Source: Thiomicrorhabdus sp. zzn3
GTDB taxonomy: Bacteria; Pseudomonadota; Gammaproteobacteria; Thiomicrospirales; Thiomicrospiraceae
Reading direction: 5' to 3'
Assembly: GCF_029767755.1 (NCBI RefSeq)
Contig: NZ_JARUQS010000001.1
Location: 1 to 64,000 of the forward strand
Length of the DNA: 64,000 nt
Numbering within the stretch: position 1 is the first letter of the stretch; each line of letters opens with the position of its first letter. The position numbers and the translations under genes were made by a program. The notes below the pieces were generated by a model, which worked only from the letters and a program-made list of their open reading frames with translations, searched no databases and was not told where the DNA came from. Shown in pieces: positions 27,367 through 35,577 of this stretch.

Positions 27367-28062
27367 ATGTTAGAAATTTTTGGAACGCAGATCAGTTTGG
27401 CGCCGATCTGGCTGACGCTGGAAGTGGCGGCGATGACCACGCTGGTTTTGTTGCTGCTCGGTACGCCCTTGGCCTGGTGGATGGCGCAGATGCGATCTTC
27501 CAATAAAGTACTGTTGGAAGCACTGGTAGCCTTGCCTTTGGTGTTGCCGCCAACCGTGCTCGGTTTTTACCTGCTGATTGTGTTTAATCCCACCGGGCCG
27601 GTGACCGAGTTTTTGCGTTTTTTCGGTTTTGAAGGGCAACTCACCTTCAGTAAAACCGGGTTGGTGATCGGTTCGGTTTTCTATTCGCTGCCGTTTGCGG
27701 TGCAGCCGCTGATGCATGCGTTTGAAGCGATTTCGCATCGTTTATTGGATGCGGCCGCCACCATGCGTGCCAGTTTTCTGGATCGCTTTTTCACCATTGT
27801 CGTGCCGCTTTCGCAACGCGGCTTTCTGGTGGCCGCCACTTTGGCGTTTGCGCATACCGTCGGGGAGTTCGGCGTAGTGTTGATGGTCGGCGGAAATATT
27901 CCCGGCGAAACGCGCATGGTGTCGATTGATATTTTCGATCATGTGGAGAGTCTGGAGTACGACCAGGCGCACATTCTGTCGGCGATGATGCTGATTTTCT
28001 CGCTGGCGGTGTTAATGACGGTGTACGGCTTGAACCGCCGTTTTGGCGTAAAGGTGGGGTAA
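27367..28062 (+). CDS. modB: Molybdate ABC transporter, permease
   Basis: This is the inner-membrane channel subunit. The 231 residues form five to six membrane helices, with the binding-protein-dependent transport loop around MRASFLDRFFTIVVPLSQRG (the EAA-like site contacting the ATPase). PPTVLGFYLLI and HTVGEFGVVLMVGGNIPGET are typical for ModB. TTTTAAGGAAA before the ATG provides a ribosome binding site. modC starts 4 bases after its stop. Confidence 0.96.
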   Translation: MLEIFGTQISLAPIWLTLEVAAMTTLVLLLLGTPLAWWMAQMRSSNKVLLEALVALPLVLPPTVLGFYLLIVFNPTGPVTEFLRFFGFEGQLTFSKTGLVIGSVFYSLPFAVQPLMHAFEAISHRLLDAAATMRASFLDRFFTIVVPLSQRGFLVAATLAFAHTVGEFGVVLMVGGNIPGETRMVSIDIFDHVESLEYDQAHILSAMMLIFSLAVLMTVYGLNRRFGVKVG

Positions 28063-28066
28063 TCGG

Positions 28067-29164
28067 ATGAAATTAGGGTCACAATATTCTCATCCCGTGA
28101 CCATGCAGGGGAATTTGCAGTTGAAACTGGGACCGTTTGAACTCGACAGCGGTGAGTTTACTCTTCCTTTGCAAGGCATTACCGTGCTGTTCGGGCGTTC
28201 CGGCAGCGGGAAAAGTACCTTGCTGCGTGCCATCAGCGGTTTGGATAAACGTACCCACGGCCAGCTGCGGGTTGGCGAGCAAATCTGGCAGGACGGACGC
28301 CGCGCCCTGCCGACGGAAAGGCGGCATATCGGTTTTGTGTTTCAGGACGCCGCGCTCTTCCCGCACATGAACGTACGCCAGAACTTGAACTATGCCGTTA
28401 AACGGTTGCCTAAAGGCGTCGAACCGGCAGACTTTGACGAGATTGTGGAGCGCGTTGGCATTGCCGATAAGCTGGATCGCCGGGTGACGTTTCTCTCCGG
28501 TGGCGAACGTCAGCGGGTGGCGATTGCGCGTGCCTTATTGGGACGCCCGGAACTGTTGTGTATGGACGAACCGCTTTCCGCGCTGGACTGGCGTGCCAAA
28601 GCCGAGTTGTTGACCTTGATCGAAGAGGTGGTGGAAGCCTACCGGATTCCGGTTTTGTATATTACCCATGCACCGGCCGAGGTGGAGCGTTTGGCCGACC
28701 GTATCGTTTTTATGCAGGAGGGAAGGATTGAGTCGATCGAAACGCTTCAGCAAGCTTTGTCTAGAGTCGACTCACCGCTGTTTGACGAGCAGGGGGCGGT
28801 GGCCGTTCTCGAAGGCGAGGTGCAGCCGATCGAGTCCGGCTTGCGTCCGGTGAAATTGGGTGAAGATACCCTGTGGCTGTCGGACAGTCACGAGATTCAT
28901 AAGTCAAAAGTACGAGTTCGGGTGGTCGCGAGGGATGTCAGTTTGGCGCTTTCCGATCCGCAGTCACTGAGTATCATCAATCACCTGCCGGGTAAAATTG
29001 TGGAACTGGTTCCCGAGAGTGAGCACCGTATGCTGGTGCGTGTGGCGTTACGCGACGGCCAAAGGCTGTTTGCCGAAGTGACGACTCAATCCGCGCAACG
29101 CTTAAACCTGCAAGTTGGTTTGAAGCTGTTTGTATTGATTAAATCGGTGGCGTTGGCGGAGTGA
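28067..29164 (+). CDS. modC: Molybdate ABC transporter, ATP-binding protein
   Basis: This ATPase powers molybdate import. It has Walker A GRSGSGKSTLL, Q-loop FVFQDAALFPHMNVRQNLNY, signature LSGGERQRVAIARAL, Walker B LLCMDEPLSALD and the H-loop at ITHAPAE. The C-terminal mop/TOBE domain (about 295-362) can bind molybdate. It has 365 residues. It is convergent with mutM, only 12 bases apart. Confidence 0.96.
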   Translation: MKLGSQYSHPVTMQGNLQLKLGPFELDSGEFTLPLQGITVLFGRSGSGKSTLLRAISGLDKRTHGQLRVGEQIWQDGRRALPTERRHIGFVFQDAALFPHMNVRQNLNYAVKRLPKGVEPADFDEIVERVGIADKLDRRVTFLSGGERQRVAIARALLGRPELLCMDEPLSALDWRAKAELLTLIEEVVEAYRIPVLYITHAPAEVERLADRIVFMQEGRIESIETLQQALSRVDSPLFDEQGAVAVLEGEVQPIESGLRPVKLGEDTLWLSDSHEIHKSKVRVRVVARDVSLALSDPQSLSIINHLPGKIVELVPESEHRMLVRVALRDGQRLFAEVTTQSAQRLNLQVGLKLFVLIKSVALAE

Positions 29165-29176
29165 GGATGCGATTTT

Positions 29177-30028
29177 TTATGACTGTTTTCTTCTCGGTTT
29201 TTTGACGTATTGGCATTCGGGGCAGAAATAGCTCGCGCGCTGATTTAGAATGATGCGCTCAATGAGGGTGCCGCAAACTGGGCAGGCCTGGTGATCACGC
29301 CCGTACACATTCAGTTTTTGCTCAAAATAGCCGGGTTTGCCGTCCGGGCTGAGAAAATCTTTTAGGGTGGTGCCGCCTTGTTCAATGGCGTCCGCCAGAA
29401 CGTTTTTAATATTGGCTGCGAGCGTGTCGCACTGTTTTCGGGTTAAGCTGCTGGCCGGTGTCTGCGGATGAATTTGCGACAGAAACAGCGATTCATTTGC
29501 ATAGATATTGCCGGCGCCAACCACGATCTGACTGTTCATAACCAAGCTTTTAATCGCCACTTTTCGGTTGCGCGATGCCTTGTAAAGATACTCGCCATTA
29601 AAGTCGTCCGATAGCGGTTCTGGCCCTAATTTGGCAAGCAGGGGGTGGGCAAGCGCCTGTGCGTTTTCGTGTGCTTGCCATAAAAAGGCGCCAAAACGTC
29701 GAGGATCGTTTAGACGCAGAAGAAAGCCGTTTTCAAATTCCATGTCGATGTGATCATGCTTTTGGGGCAGCGTACCGATTGGCAATACCCGTAGGTTTCC
29801 GGACATACCTAAGTGGATCAGAATGGTGCCTTGGGGGGTCTCCAGTAGCAGGTATTTACCGCGTCGTCCGACATTCAAAATGGGCAGGCCTGGCAGGGTC
29901 TTGGTCAAAGACAGGTCGACCGGCCAGCGTAGATTTGGATTGCGCACGATGAGTTTAACAATCTTTTGGCCTTCAATATTCGGTTGAATTCCTTTGCGGG
30001 TGGTTTCGACTTCGGGTAGTTCGGGCAT
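29177..30028 (-). CDS. mutM: Formamidopyrimidine-DNA glycosylase
   Basis: It removes 8-oxoguanine and ring-opened purines from DNA and nicks the strand. The catalytic N-terminus is MPELPEVETTRKGI (Pro2, Glu3). The central part has IHLGMSGNLRV and GAGNIYANESLFLSQIHP. A C-terminal zinc finger CPVC...CPEC is complete. The gene encodes 283 residues, slightly longer than the usual 270, and contains two in-frame CAGGCCTG words (29283, 29885). Confidence 0.97.
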   Translation of the reverse strand: MPELPEVETTRKGIQPNIEGQKIVKLIVRNPNLRWPVDLSLTKTLPGLPILNVGRRGKYLLLETPQGTILIHLGMSGNLRVLPIGTLPQKHDHIDMEFENGFLLRLNDPRRFGAFLWQAHENAQALAHPLLAKLGPEPLSDDFNGEYLYKASRNRKVAIKSLVMNSQIVVGAGNIYANESLFLSQIHPQTPASSLTRKQCDTLAANIKNVLADAIEQGGTTLKDFLSPDGKPGYFEQKLNVYGRDHQACPVCGTLIERIILNQRASYFCPECQYVKKPRRKQS

Positions 30029-30363
30029 GGGTTCGTGATCTCATCAGACAAAATTGGCGTTGCTTATTGTAATCAAACCCTCAGCGTGATGAGCGTAAAA
30101 TTGGTTAAGACGATAGTTAAAATTTTTTGTACAACCCTGTGGATAAGTTGTCGATAAGCGAACTGTTTTGTGGATGAGCGAGCCTCTTAAGAGAAGCCGT
30201 ATCAATTTTAAACCTAGGGGAGTGGTGTTGCTCCGCGAGAGGGGAGGCAGGGCTGATGTATAGCTTACGGCCTCATTTTGGGAGGCTACTTAAAAATTCC
30301 CTTTGTTATCGGTGTTTTATCCTATAATGAGGACTTTAGTTTTTTCTTTACAGGTCATATCGT
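30029..30363. other. Non-coding gap with DnaA-box-like cluster
   Basis: No gene is seen between the divergent mutM and the sensor gene. TGTGGATAA (30138-30146) is a perfect DnaA box in reverse orientation. TGTCGATAA (30149-30157) and TGTGGATGA (30169-30177) each differ by one base. Further right, TATAAT (30323-30328) is a likely -10 box of the sensor gene with a poor -35. Confidence 0.5.
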
Positions 30364-33030
30364 TTGCGTTTTTCGTTTCGGCCCTATCTATTTCAATTGA
30401 TTCGTTTTTTGTTCTTGTTGTTGCTAACCAGCGGCACGGCCTCAGCTGGCCATCCTGAAAATAGCCTCCGCCCGATAACCGTTCAGATTAACTGGAATCA
30501 CCAGTTCCAGTTTGCGGGGCTGTATGCTGCCATTCAGCAGGGTTACTATCAAAAAGCGGGCATGGACGTCAAAATCAAAAGTTGGCGGCCAGGCGTGCGG
30601 GTCGCCGAAGAAGTGGCCTCCGGCCAGGCGGATTTTGGTGTGGGGTACGGTTCTTTGGTGGCGGATTACGCACAAGGAAAACCTATTTCTTTAGTGATGG
30701 CCTCATTTCAATTTTCTCCCATGGTGCTGCTGTCTCATGAGCCCATTGATAGCTTGTCTCAGCTTTCCGGTAAGACCGTCATGCATTTTGGAAACCTGCA
30801 AGTTTTTGGACTGTTAAATAAAGCACGACAGTTAGCCTCTGAACCGATCAAAGAAGTTGAATCCAGCGGAGACTTACAGGATTTTATTGATCATAAGGTC
30901 GACTATTACGCCGCTTTTCTAACCAATGAACCCTATCGCCTAAAGCGGGCGGGAGTGCCTTACTATGTGCTCGATCCTAAATCCTATGGGGTGCAAAGTT
31001 ATGGGGATCTGATTATTACCTCTAGCCAAAAGGCCGCGATGCAGCCTGAATTAGTCGAAGCGTTTAAGCAGGCCACTATTCAAGGTTGGGAATACGCCTT
31101 GACGAATCCTGAAAAGGTTGTGGATTTTATTTTGCAAAATTATCCGGTGGTGAAATCCCGAGATGCTCTTTTAGCAGAAGCGAAAGCGACCGAAATTTTT
31201 GTTAAAACCGGTGAAGTCCCTATTGGTACTGTTGAGGTTCCTAAATTGATGGCAACCGCGGTCAGTGCGAAAGAGGTCGGCCTGATTACTCAAAAAGAGC
31301 TTGACCATTTGGACATGGAAAAGTTTGTCTTTGATAAAGACCGTGCGTTGTTTACCGAAGAAGAGCGTGCCTATTTGGCGAGTCATCCTGTGATTAAGTT
31401 GGCCAATGATATTGACTGGGAGCCGTTTGAGTTTATTGATGAGCAAAAGCGTTATCGTGGTATTGCGGCTGATTACTTTAGATTGTTCTCGAAGAAGCTC
31501 GGTGTTCATTTTGAGCCGGTTCTGGAAGAGCGCTGGCCGGAAGTGGTTGCGATGACTCAATCGGGTAAATTGGATGTTTACTCCTGTGCGGTCGCTACGC
31601 CTGAGCGTGCAGAGTACATGAATTTCACCCAGCCTTATCTCTCGTTTCCGATGATGCTGGCGGCGAAAGACGAGGTCAGTTTTATTGATGACTACAGTCA
31701 GTTGAAAGGTAAAGTGATTGCCGCAGTGAAAGGGTATTGGAGCGAAGAATACCTTAAAGAGCATTATCCTGAGATTAAGGTGCTTTCGGTCAATTCTGTT
31801 CATGAGGGGTTGGACGCGGTTATAGAAGGACGTGCTTTCGGCTATATCGGCAATCTGGCGGCGATCAATTTTGCTATTCGTAAATACGGTGCCGAGGGCG
31901 TGCGTATTGTCGGGCAGTTTGGCGAGCGCTTTGAGCTGGCGATCGGGGTGCGTAAAGACGACCAGCTACTGTTTAGCATCATGCAAAAAGTTTTAAACAT
32001 GGTCACCGAAGAAGAGCGCCAAGCGATTTTTAATCGCTGGATTAAGCTGGAAGTGGTCAATAAGCTGGATACTCGCCAGTTATTACAGATTGTGGTTCCA
32101 GCCTTGCTGGTGATTGGTGCCTTGCTGTTTACCTTGCTGTTCTATATTTATCAGAAGCGCCAACAGAAGCGCTATATCAGACAGATTCAGGAGCTTTCTT
32201 ATGCTACAGAGATTGATCTGAAAAACTTTGAAATTATTTGGAGTAGTCGCGCCTTTGCAAAGTTAAGTGGCTACGCACTAGATGAGCTGGTTGGCATGAA
32301 TTACCTGCGATTGGCAGGAGGATCGATTTCTGAAGAGCAGTTGAATCAGATTTATCAGCGTGTGAAAAACGGTCGATCCTGGCATGGAGAAGTGGAAGGA
32401 AAGACAAAGAGCGGTCAATCTTACTGGGTGGATCTGACCCTTACGCCGAAAAAGAACCTTTTGGGGCAAATTCGCAGCGTATTGGCAACTCGAATTGATG
32501 TAACGGATAAGAAGCGCATTCATCTGTTATCCATCACGGATCCGCTGACCGGGCTTTATAACCGGCGTTATTTCAATGAAGTCATCGAGCGCGAATTAAA
32601 GCGGGCACAGCGCCAGCACCTCTCCCTATCGTTGGCGATGATTGATATTGATTACTTTAAAAAAGTGAACGACCTCTACGGCCACCCGCATGGCGACATG
32701 GTGTTGAAAAGGGTGGCGGCGACTATTCAAGAAGCCTTCAATCGCGCAGATGATTTTGTCTTTAGAGTCGGCGGAGAAGAGTTTATGGTTGTTTCTTCTT
32801 TTGAAAATGCCATGAGTTTTCAAGAACATTTAGAAATGCTGCGTAAGCATATTGAAGCACTGGGCATTGAGCATGAAGGAGCTTCTCAAGGTGTGATTAC
32901 GATTTCTGCAGGAGGGCTTTACATACAGAGTGCAGCCCAGAGCAGTGCGGAAAAAGTTTTGCAGCAGGTGGATCAAATACTGTATCAGGCTAAATCCCAA
33001 GGCCGGAACAAAGTGGTGGTGCACTCTTAA
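30364..33030 (+). CDS. Dual substrate-binding-domain sensor with PAS and GGDEF
   Basis: This is a transmembrane diguanylate cyclase. A signal/anchor (1-28) leads to an NMT1/THI5-type binding domain (about 30-320: ITVQINWNHQFQFAGLYAA). A SBP_bac_3/BvgS-type domain follows (about 335-565: DIDWEPFEFIDE, FTQPYLSFPMM). Then come one membrane helix (about 577-598), PAS/PAC (610-720) and GGDEF (725-888) with RVGGEEFMVV. An I-site RADD lies five residues before it, so the cyclase looks active and feedback-inhibited. The NMT1 part resembles binders of pyrimidine/thiamine precursors or aliphatic sulfonates; the ligands are unknown. The start codon is TTG. It is monocistronic. Confidence 0.9.
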   Translation: MRFSFRPYLFQLIRFLFLLLLTSGTASAGHPENSLRPITVQINWNHQFQFAGLYAAIQQGYYQKAGMDVKIKSWRPGVRVAEEVASGQADFGVGYGSLVADYAQGKPISLVMASFQFSPMVLLSHEPIDSLSQLSGKTVMHFGNLQVFGLLNKARQLASEPIKEVESSGDLQDFIDHKVDYYAAFLTNEPYRLKRAGVPYYVLDPKSYGVQSYGDLIITSSQKAAMQPELVEAFKQATIQGWEYALTNPEKVVDFILQNYPVVKSRDALLAEAKATEIFVKTGEVPIGTVEVPKLMATAVSAKEVGLITQKELDHLDMEKFVFDKDRALFTEEERAYLASHPVIKLANDIDWEPFEFIDEQKRYRGIAADYFRLFSKKLGVHFEPVLEERWPEVVAMTQSGKLDVYSCAVATPERAEYMNFTQPYLSFPMMLAAKDEVSFIDDYSQLKGKVIAAVKGYWSEEYLKEHYPEIKVLSVNSVHEGLDAVIEGRAFGYIGNLAAINFAIRKYGAEGVRIVGQFGERFELAIGVRKDDQLLFSIMQKVLNMVTEEERQAIFNRWIKLEVVNKLDTRQLLQIVVPALLVIGALLFTLLFYIYQKRQQKRYIRQIQELSYATEIDLKNFEIIWSSRAFAKLSGYALDELVGMNYLRLAGGSISEEQLNQIYQRVKNGRSWHGEVEGKTKSGQSYWVDLTLTPKKNLLGQIRSVLATRIDVTDKKRIHLLSITDPLTGLYNRRYFNEVIERELKRAQRQHLSLSLAMIDIDYFKKVNDLYGHPHGDMVLKRVAATIQEAFNRADDFVFRVGGEEFMVVSSFENAMSFQEHLEMLRKHIEALGIEHEGASQGVITISAGGLYIQSAAQSSAEKVLQQVDQILYQAKSQGRNKVVVHS

Positions 33031-33052
33031 GCCGGGGTAGTTTTTTTAGGTA

Positions 33053-33083
33053 TAAAAAAACCCGGTCTTTTGAACCGGGTTTC
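33053..33083. terminator. Bidirectional terminator between sensor gene and rpmG
   Basis: AAAACCCGGT and ACCGGGTTT flank the loop CTTTTGA, with a long A tract on the left and weaker T on the right. It can end the sensor transcript and the convergent rpmB-rpmG transcript. Confidence 0.8.
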
Positions 33084-33104
33084 ATCAAACAGCTTGGATA
33101 AAGC

Positions 33105-33257
33105 TTACTTGATTTTTGCTTCTTTGAACAAGACGTGTTTACGAACTACTGGATCGTATTTCTTGATCTCGAATTTGCCAGCCATGTTCTTCTTATTCTT
33201 ATCTGTCGTGTAGTAATAAGCAGACTCGGTTGACTTCAATTTAATCTTATCGCGCAT
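33105..33257 (-). CDS. rpmG: 50S ribosomal protein L33
   Basis: On the minus strand it encodes 50 residues beginning [20 protein letters not shown] and containing [19 protein letters not shown]. This is the cysteine-free L33 type, which does not bind zinc. It is short but unmistakable. It lies 10 bases after rpmB, the classical rpmB-rpmG pair. Confidence 0.96.
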   Translation of the reverse strand: MRDKIKLKSTESAYYYTTDKNKKNMAGKFEIKKYDPVVRKHVLFKEAKIK

Positions 33258-33267
33258 GGCAGTCTCC

Positions 33268-33504
33268 TTAGACCTTCTCACCACGTGAACGCATCTCAGC
33301 GATCACAGAGTCAATGCCTTTTTTGTCGATGATACGCATACCCGCTGTGGAAACGCGTAGTTTTACAAAACGGCTTTCACCTTCTGACCAAAAACGGTGC
33401 GTTTGCAGGTTTGGCAAAAAGCGACGACGTGTTTTACGGTGAGAGTGGGAAACATTGTTACCGACCGCAGGACGCTTTCCTGTGACTTGGCATACTTTAG
33501 ACAT
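33268..33504 (-). CDS. rpmB: 50S ribosomal protein L28
   Basis: It encodes 78 residues, [20 protein letters not shown] onward, with [14 protein letters not shown] and [16 protein letters not shown]. This is the full family signature without the zinc cysteines. Translation starts behind AGAGGGA. Cotranscribed with rpmG. Confidence 0.97.
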   Translation of the reverse strand: MSKVCQVTGKRPAVGNNVSHSHRKTRRRFLPNLQTHRFWSEGESRFVKLRVSTAGMRIIDKKGIDSVIAEMRSRGEKV

Positions 33505-33650
33505 TTCACAATCCCTCTAAAAGTTGGAGTTTTGAAAGATCTTGGTTCCGACTCGTCGGCGTCTTTCAAATTTCCGTTTTTTGTAAATAAAAATATTCGA
33601 ATATTTCTATACTTAGCGCTGGATCAAGCAGCGAAAAATAAGAAAGCGGA

Positions 33651-33679
33651 ATTATCCATGAATTGATTACAAAATGCAA
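33651..33679 (-). promoter_or_regulatory. Probable promoter of rpmB-rpmG
   Basis: On the minus strand, TTGCAT (33679-33674), a 17-base spacer and GATAAT (33656-33651) point toward rpmB. The leader would be about 140 bases and contains a CCGAC-TC-GTCGG hairpin near 33546-33557, perhaps a site of autogenous control. Confidence 0.6.
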
Positions 33680-33730
33680 GTCGCTGCAAATTTAAATTTA
33701 CAATGACTTACATTGGACGAGTTCCTTGGA

Positions 33731-35458
33731 TCAGTTGCGGATAATTGGCTCTTCAATTCCGGTTGTTTCATCAAGAGGCACGATGTCCCAGCTGCTTCCC
33801 ACCGGTTTAATATGCGGATCCCGGCCATAGATATAGCTCTGTTCTTCCACAATCACCTTATAGGCTTTATTGAGCATTAAAGCGCGCTCTGCAGAAGGCA
33901 GGAGTAGGTGACCGATATCGTTATGCAGGGTTTTGATTTCCGCTTCTTTTATGCTGCCATCGGCATTATAGAACTTGGCGACCACTTCATCGTTGTCTCT
34001 AAACTCATTCGCAGAGTGGTTGTTCAATAAATATTCGGTGTATTGATAGGTACCATCTTTGAATTTAGGTTCTTTTAGGCCGGCTAACCCTTTCTGCGTC
34101 CAGTGATACCAGCCTTCCTGATAATGAGAGGTGTCTAGTTTACGCGGGAACGCGAAACTGGAATCCGTCGTAATGCCAATACCTGAATGACAGCCAATAC
34201 AATTGAGCGTTTCTTCATAGTTTTGTGGGCGCAGCTTTCCTTCGGAATTTTCAATGAAACCTTGATAGAGCCAGCCGACCCCATTGGAAAGGCCGAATTC
34301 CGCATCGCCTTTAACCCTTCTCAAACGGTCGGGGAAATCATGGGCTTCTTTGATTTCTGATAGGGCGGCATTTTTGAGTTGAAAGTAAGTATTCCAAAAC
34401 TGCTTTTTGGCATAACGTAACTCCTTTAGCCTAGGAGATAACGTCACTTGTCCGTTTTCATTTAAAGCCAAATAGCGCACTGAGTGTAAAAACTCGGTGC
34501 CTTCCGGGTAAAGCCCGGCAGCCAGGTGTAACTTTGCTTCGGCCTGTAATTTTTTGGCCTTGCCAACGTAGTGCATATAGCGCTTGTCCAAAGGAGCCCA
34601 GTCATATACAACTTCGGTTGCCATATCCAACTGACCGTTTTTATTTAGGTCGACATCGTAGATTTTTTCATCCGTTTCAGGAATGGCAATGTTTTTACGC
34701 TGAATCATTGCCAATACGATGGATAGGTTGAGGTGATAAACCGCTCGGCTGTAGTTGCCTTGCTCGTCTTGACGCATCGCTTCAGGAAGGCGAATTAATA
34801 CATCATCGGTACTGCCGTTGGTAGGCCAAAAGGTTCCTAAGAATGGTGAATAAGCAAAAGCCCTCCATCCGGTATCGTTTCCGGATGGATCGCGATCATA
34901 ACCTTCATTGTCAAAATTAAAGTAACAATCTGGCGTGAACCCGTCCCATTTGCCATTGCCATCAAAATCCCACGCTTCCGGTAACTTGTGTAGACGTTCT
35001 GCCAACTCAATTTTACCTTCTTTGGTGAAATAGTTCGTTTGATTCACATATTGTGAAATCTCGTCATCAGTCATTTTATCAACCTTGTCAGACCGATCTT
35101 TAAATAGGTTTGTCCAAGGGTTTTTACGAGTGGTTGATCTGAAATCTGCAAGTAGCTGAAACTCACTGTCATCAATATAGTTGGGTTCCTGTCCAACGGT
35201 ATGGCAGCTAAAGCAAGGATTATTTACCTTGTTATCGAACTTGGTCTTTGTATAGCATTGGCTTGGAATGTAAGCATAAGGGTTGTGTTTAATCTCATTC
35301 GATTTCAGGCTGACGCCCAAATCATTTTTAGTAGCTGTGCTGCTGGTTGAACCTTCATTGGTCGGAATGTTCTTCGAACTTTTGTTCTCACTTTGGCAGG
35401 AGGTTGTCACTAAAACCGTCATCAATGCCAATCCGGAAAATAGATGCATTTTTTTCAT
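33731..35458 (-). CDS. Diheme c-type cytochrome lipoprotein
   Basis: It is a probable envelope electron carrier or redox enzyme of unknown substrate. The lipobox TTSC (Cys21) is followed by a Ser/Thr-rich linker. A first heme site CFSCH (82-86) and a second CIGCH (420-424) are 330 residues apart, with DFDGNGKWDGF (EF-hand-like) and DVDLNKNGQLD loops between them. The length is 575 residues. A promoter-like TTGACG (35508-35503) and TATTAT (35483-35478) lie just upstream. It is the gene after the PhoX-like phosphatase but behind a terminator. Base composition looks more AT-rich than the flanking genes. Confidence 0.85.
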   Translation of the reverse strand: MKKMHLFSGLALMTVLVTTSCQSENKSSKNIPTNEGSTSSTATKNDLGVSLKSNEIKHNPYAYIPSQCYTKTKFDNKVNNPCFSCHTVGQEPNYIDDSEFQLLADFRSTTRKNPWTNLFKDRSDKVDKMTDDEISQYVNQTNYFTKEGKIELAERLHKLPEAWDFDGNGKWDGFTPDCYFNFDNEGYDRDPSGNDTGWRAFAYSPFLGTFWPTNGSTDDVLIRLPEAMRQDEQGNYSRAVYHLNLSIVLAMIQRKNIAIPETDEKIYDVDLNKNGQLDMATEVVYDWAPLDKRYMHYVGKAKKLQAEAKLHLAAGLYPEGTEFLHSVRYLALNENGQVTLSPRLKELRYAKKQFWNTYFQLKNAALSEIKEAHDFPDRLRRVKGDAEFGLSNGVGWLYQGFIENSEGKLRPQNYEETLNCIGCHSGIGITTDSSFAFPRKLDTSHYQEGWYHWTQKGLAGLKEPKFKDGTYQYTEYLLNNHSANEFRDNDEVVAKFYNADGSIKEAEIKTLHNDIGHLLLPSAERALMLNKAYKVIVEEQSYIYGRDPHIKPVGSSWDIVPLDETTGIEEPIIRN

Positions 35459-35531
35459 TTCAAAACCCTAAATATCCATAATATTTTTAAGTTAATTCAC
35501 TGCGTCAATGCGTTAACTTAAAAATACGATT

Positions 35532-35559
35532 TAAAAAAGGCGCACAAGGCGCCTTTTTT
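35532..35559 (-). terminator. Terminator after the first PhoX-like gene
   Basis: AAAAAGGCGC and GCGCCTTTTT form the stem around ACAAG. The symmetric A and T tracts allow use on the minus strand, 19 bases after the phosphatase stop. Confidence 0.85.
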
Positions 35560-35577
35560 AGTTTATAGAACCAGTGA

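Noticed and set aside
33363-33569. Alternative minus-strand frame overlapping rpmB
   Set aside because: rpmB in the neighbouring frame is unmistakable L28; the other frame shows no family features.
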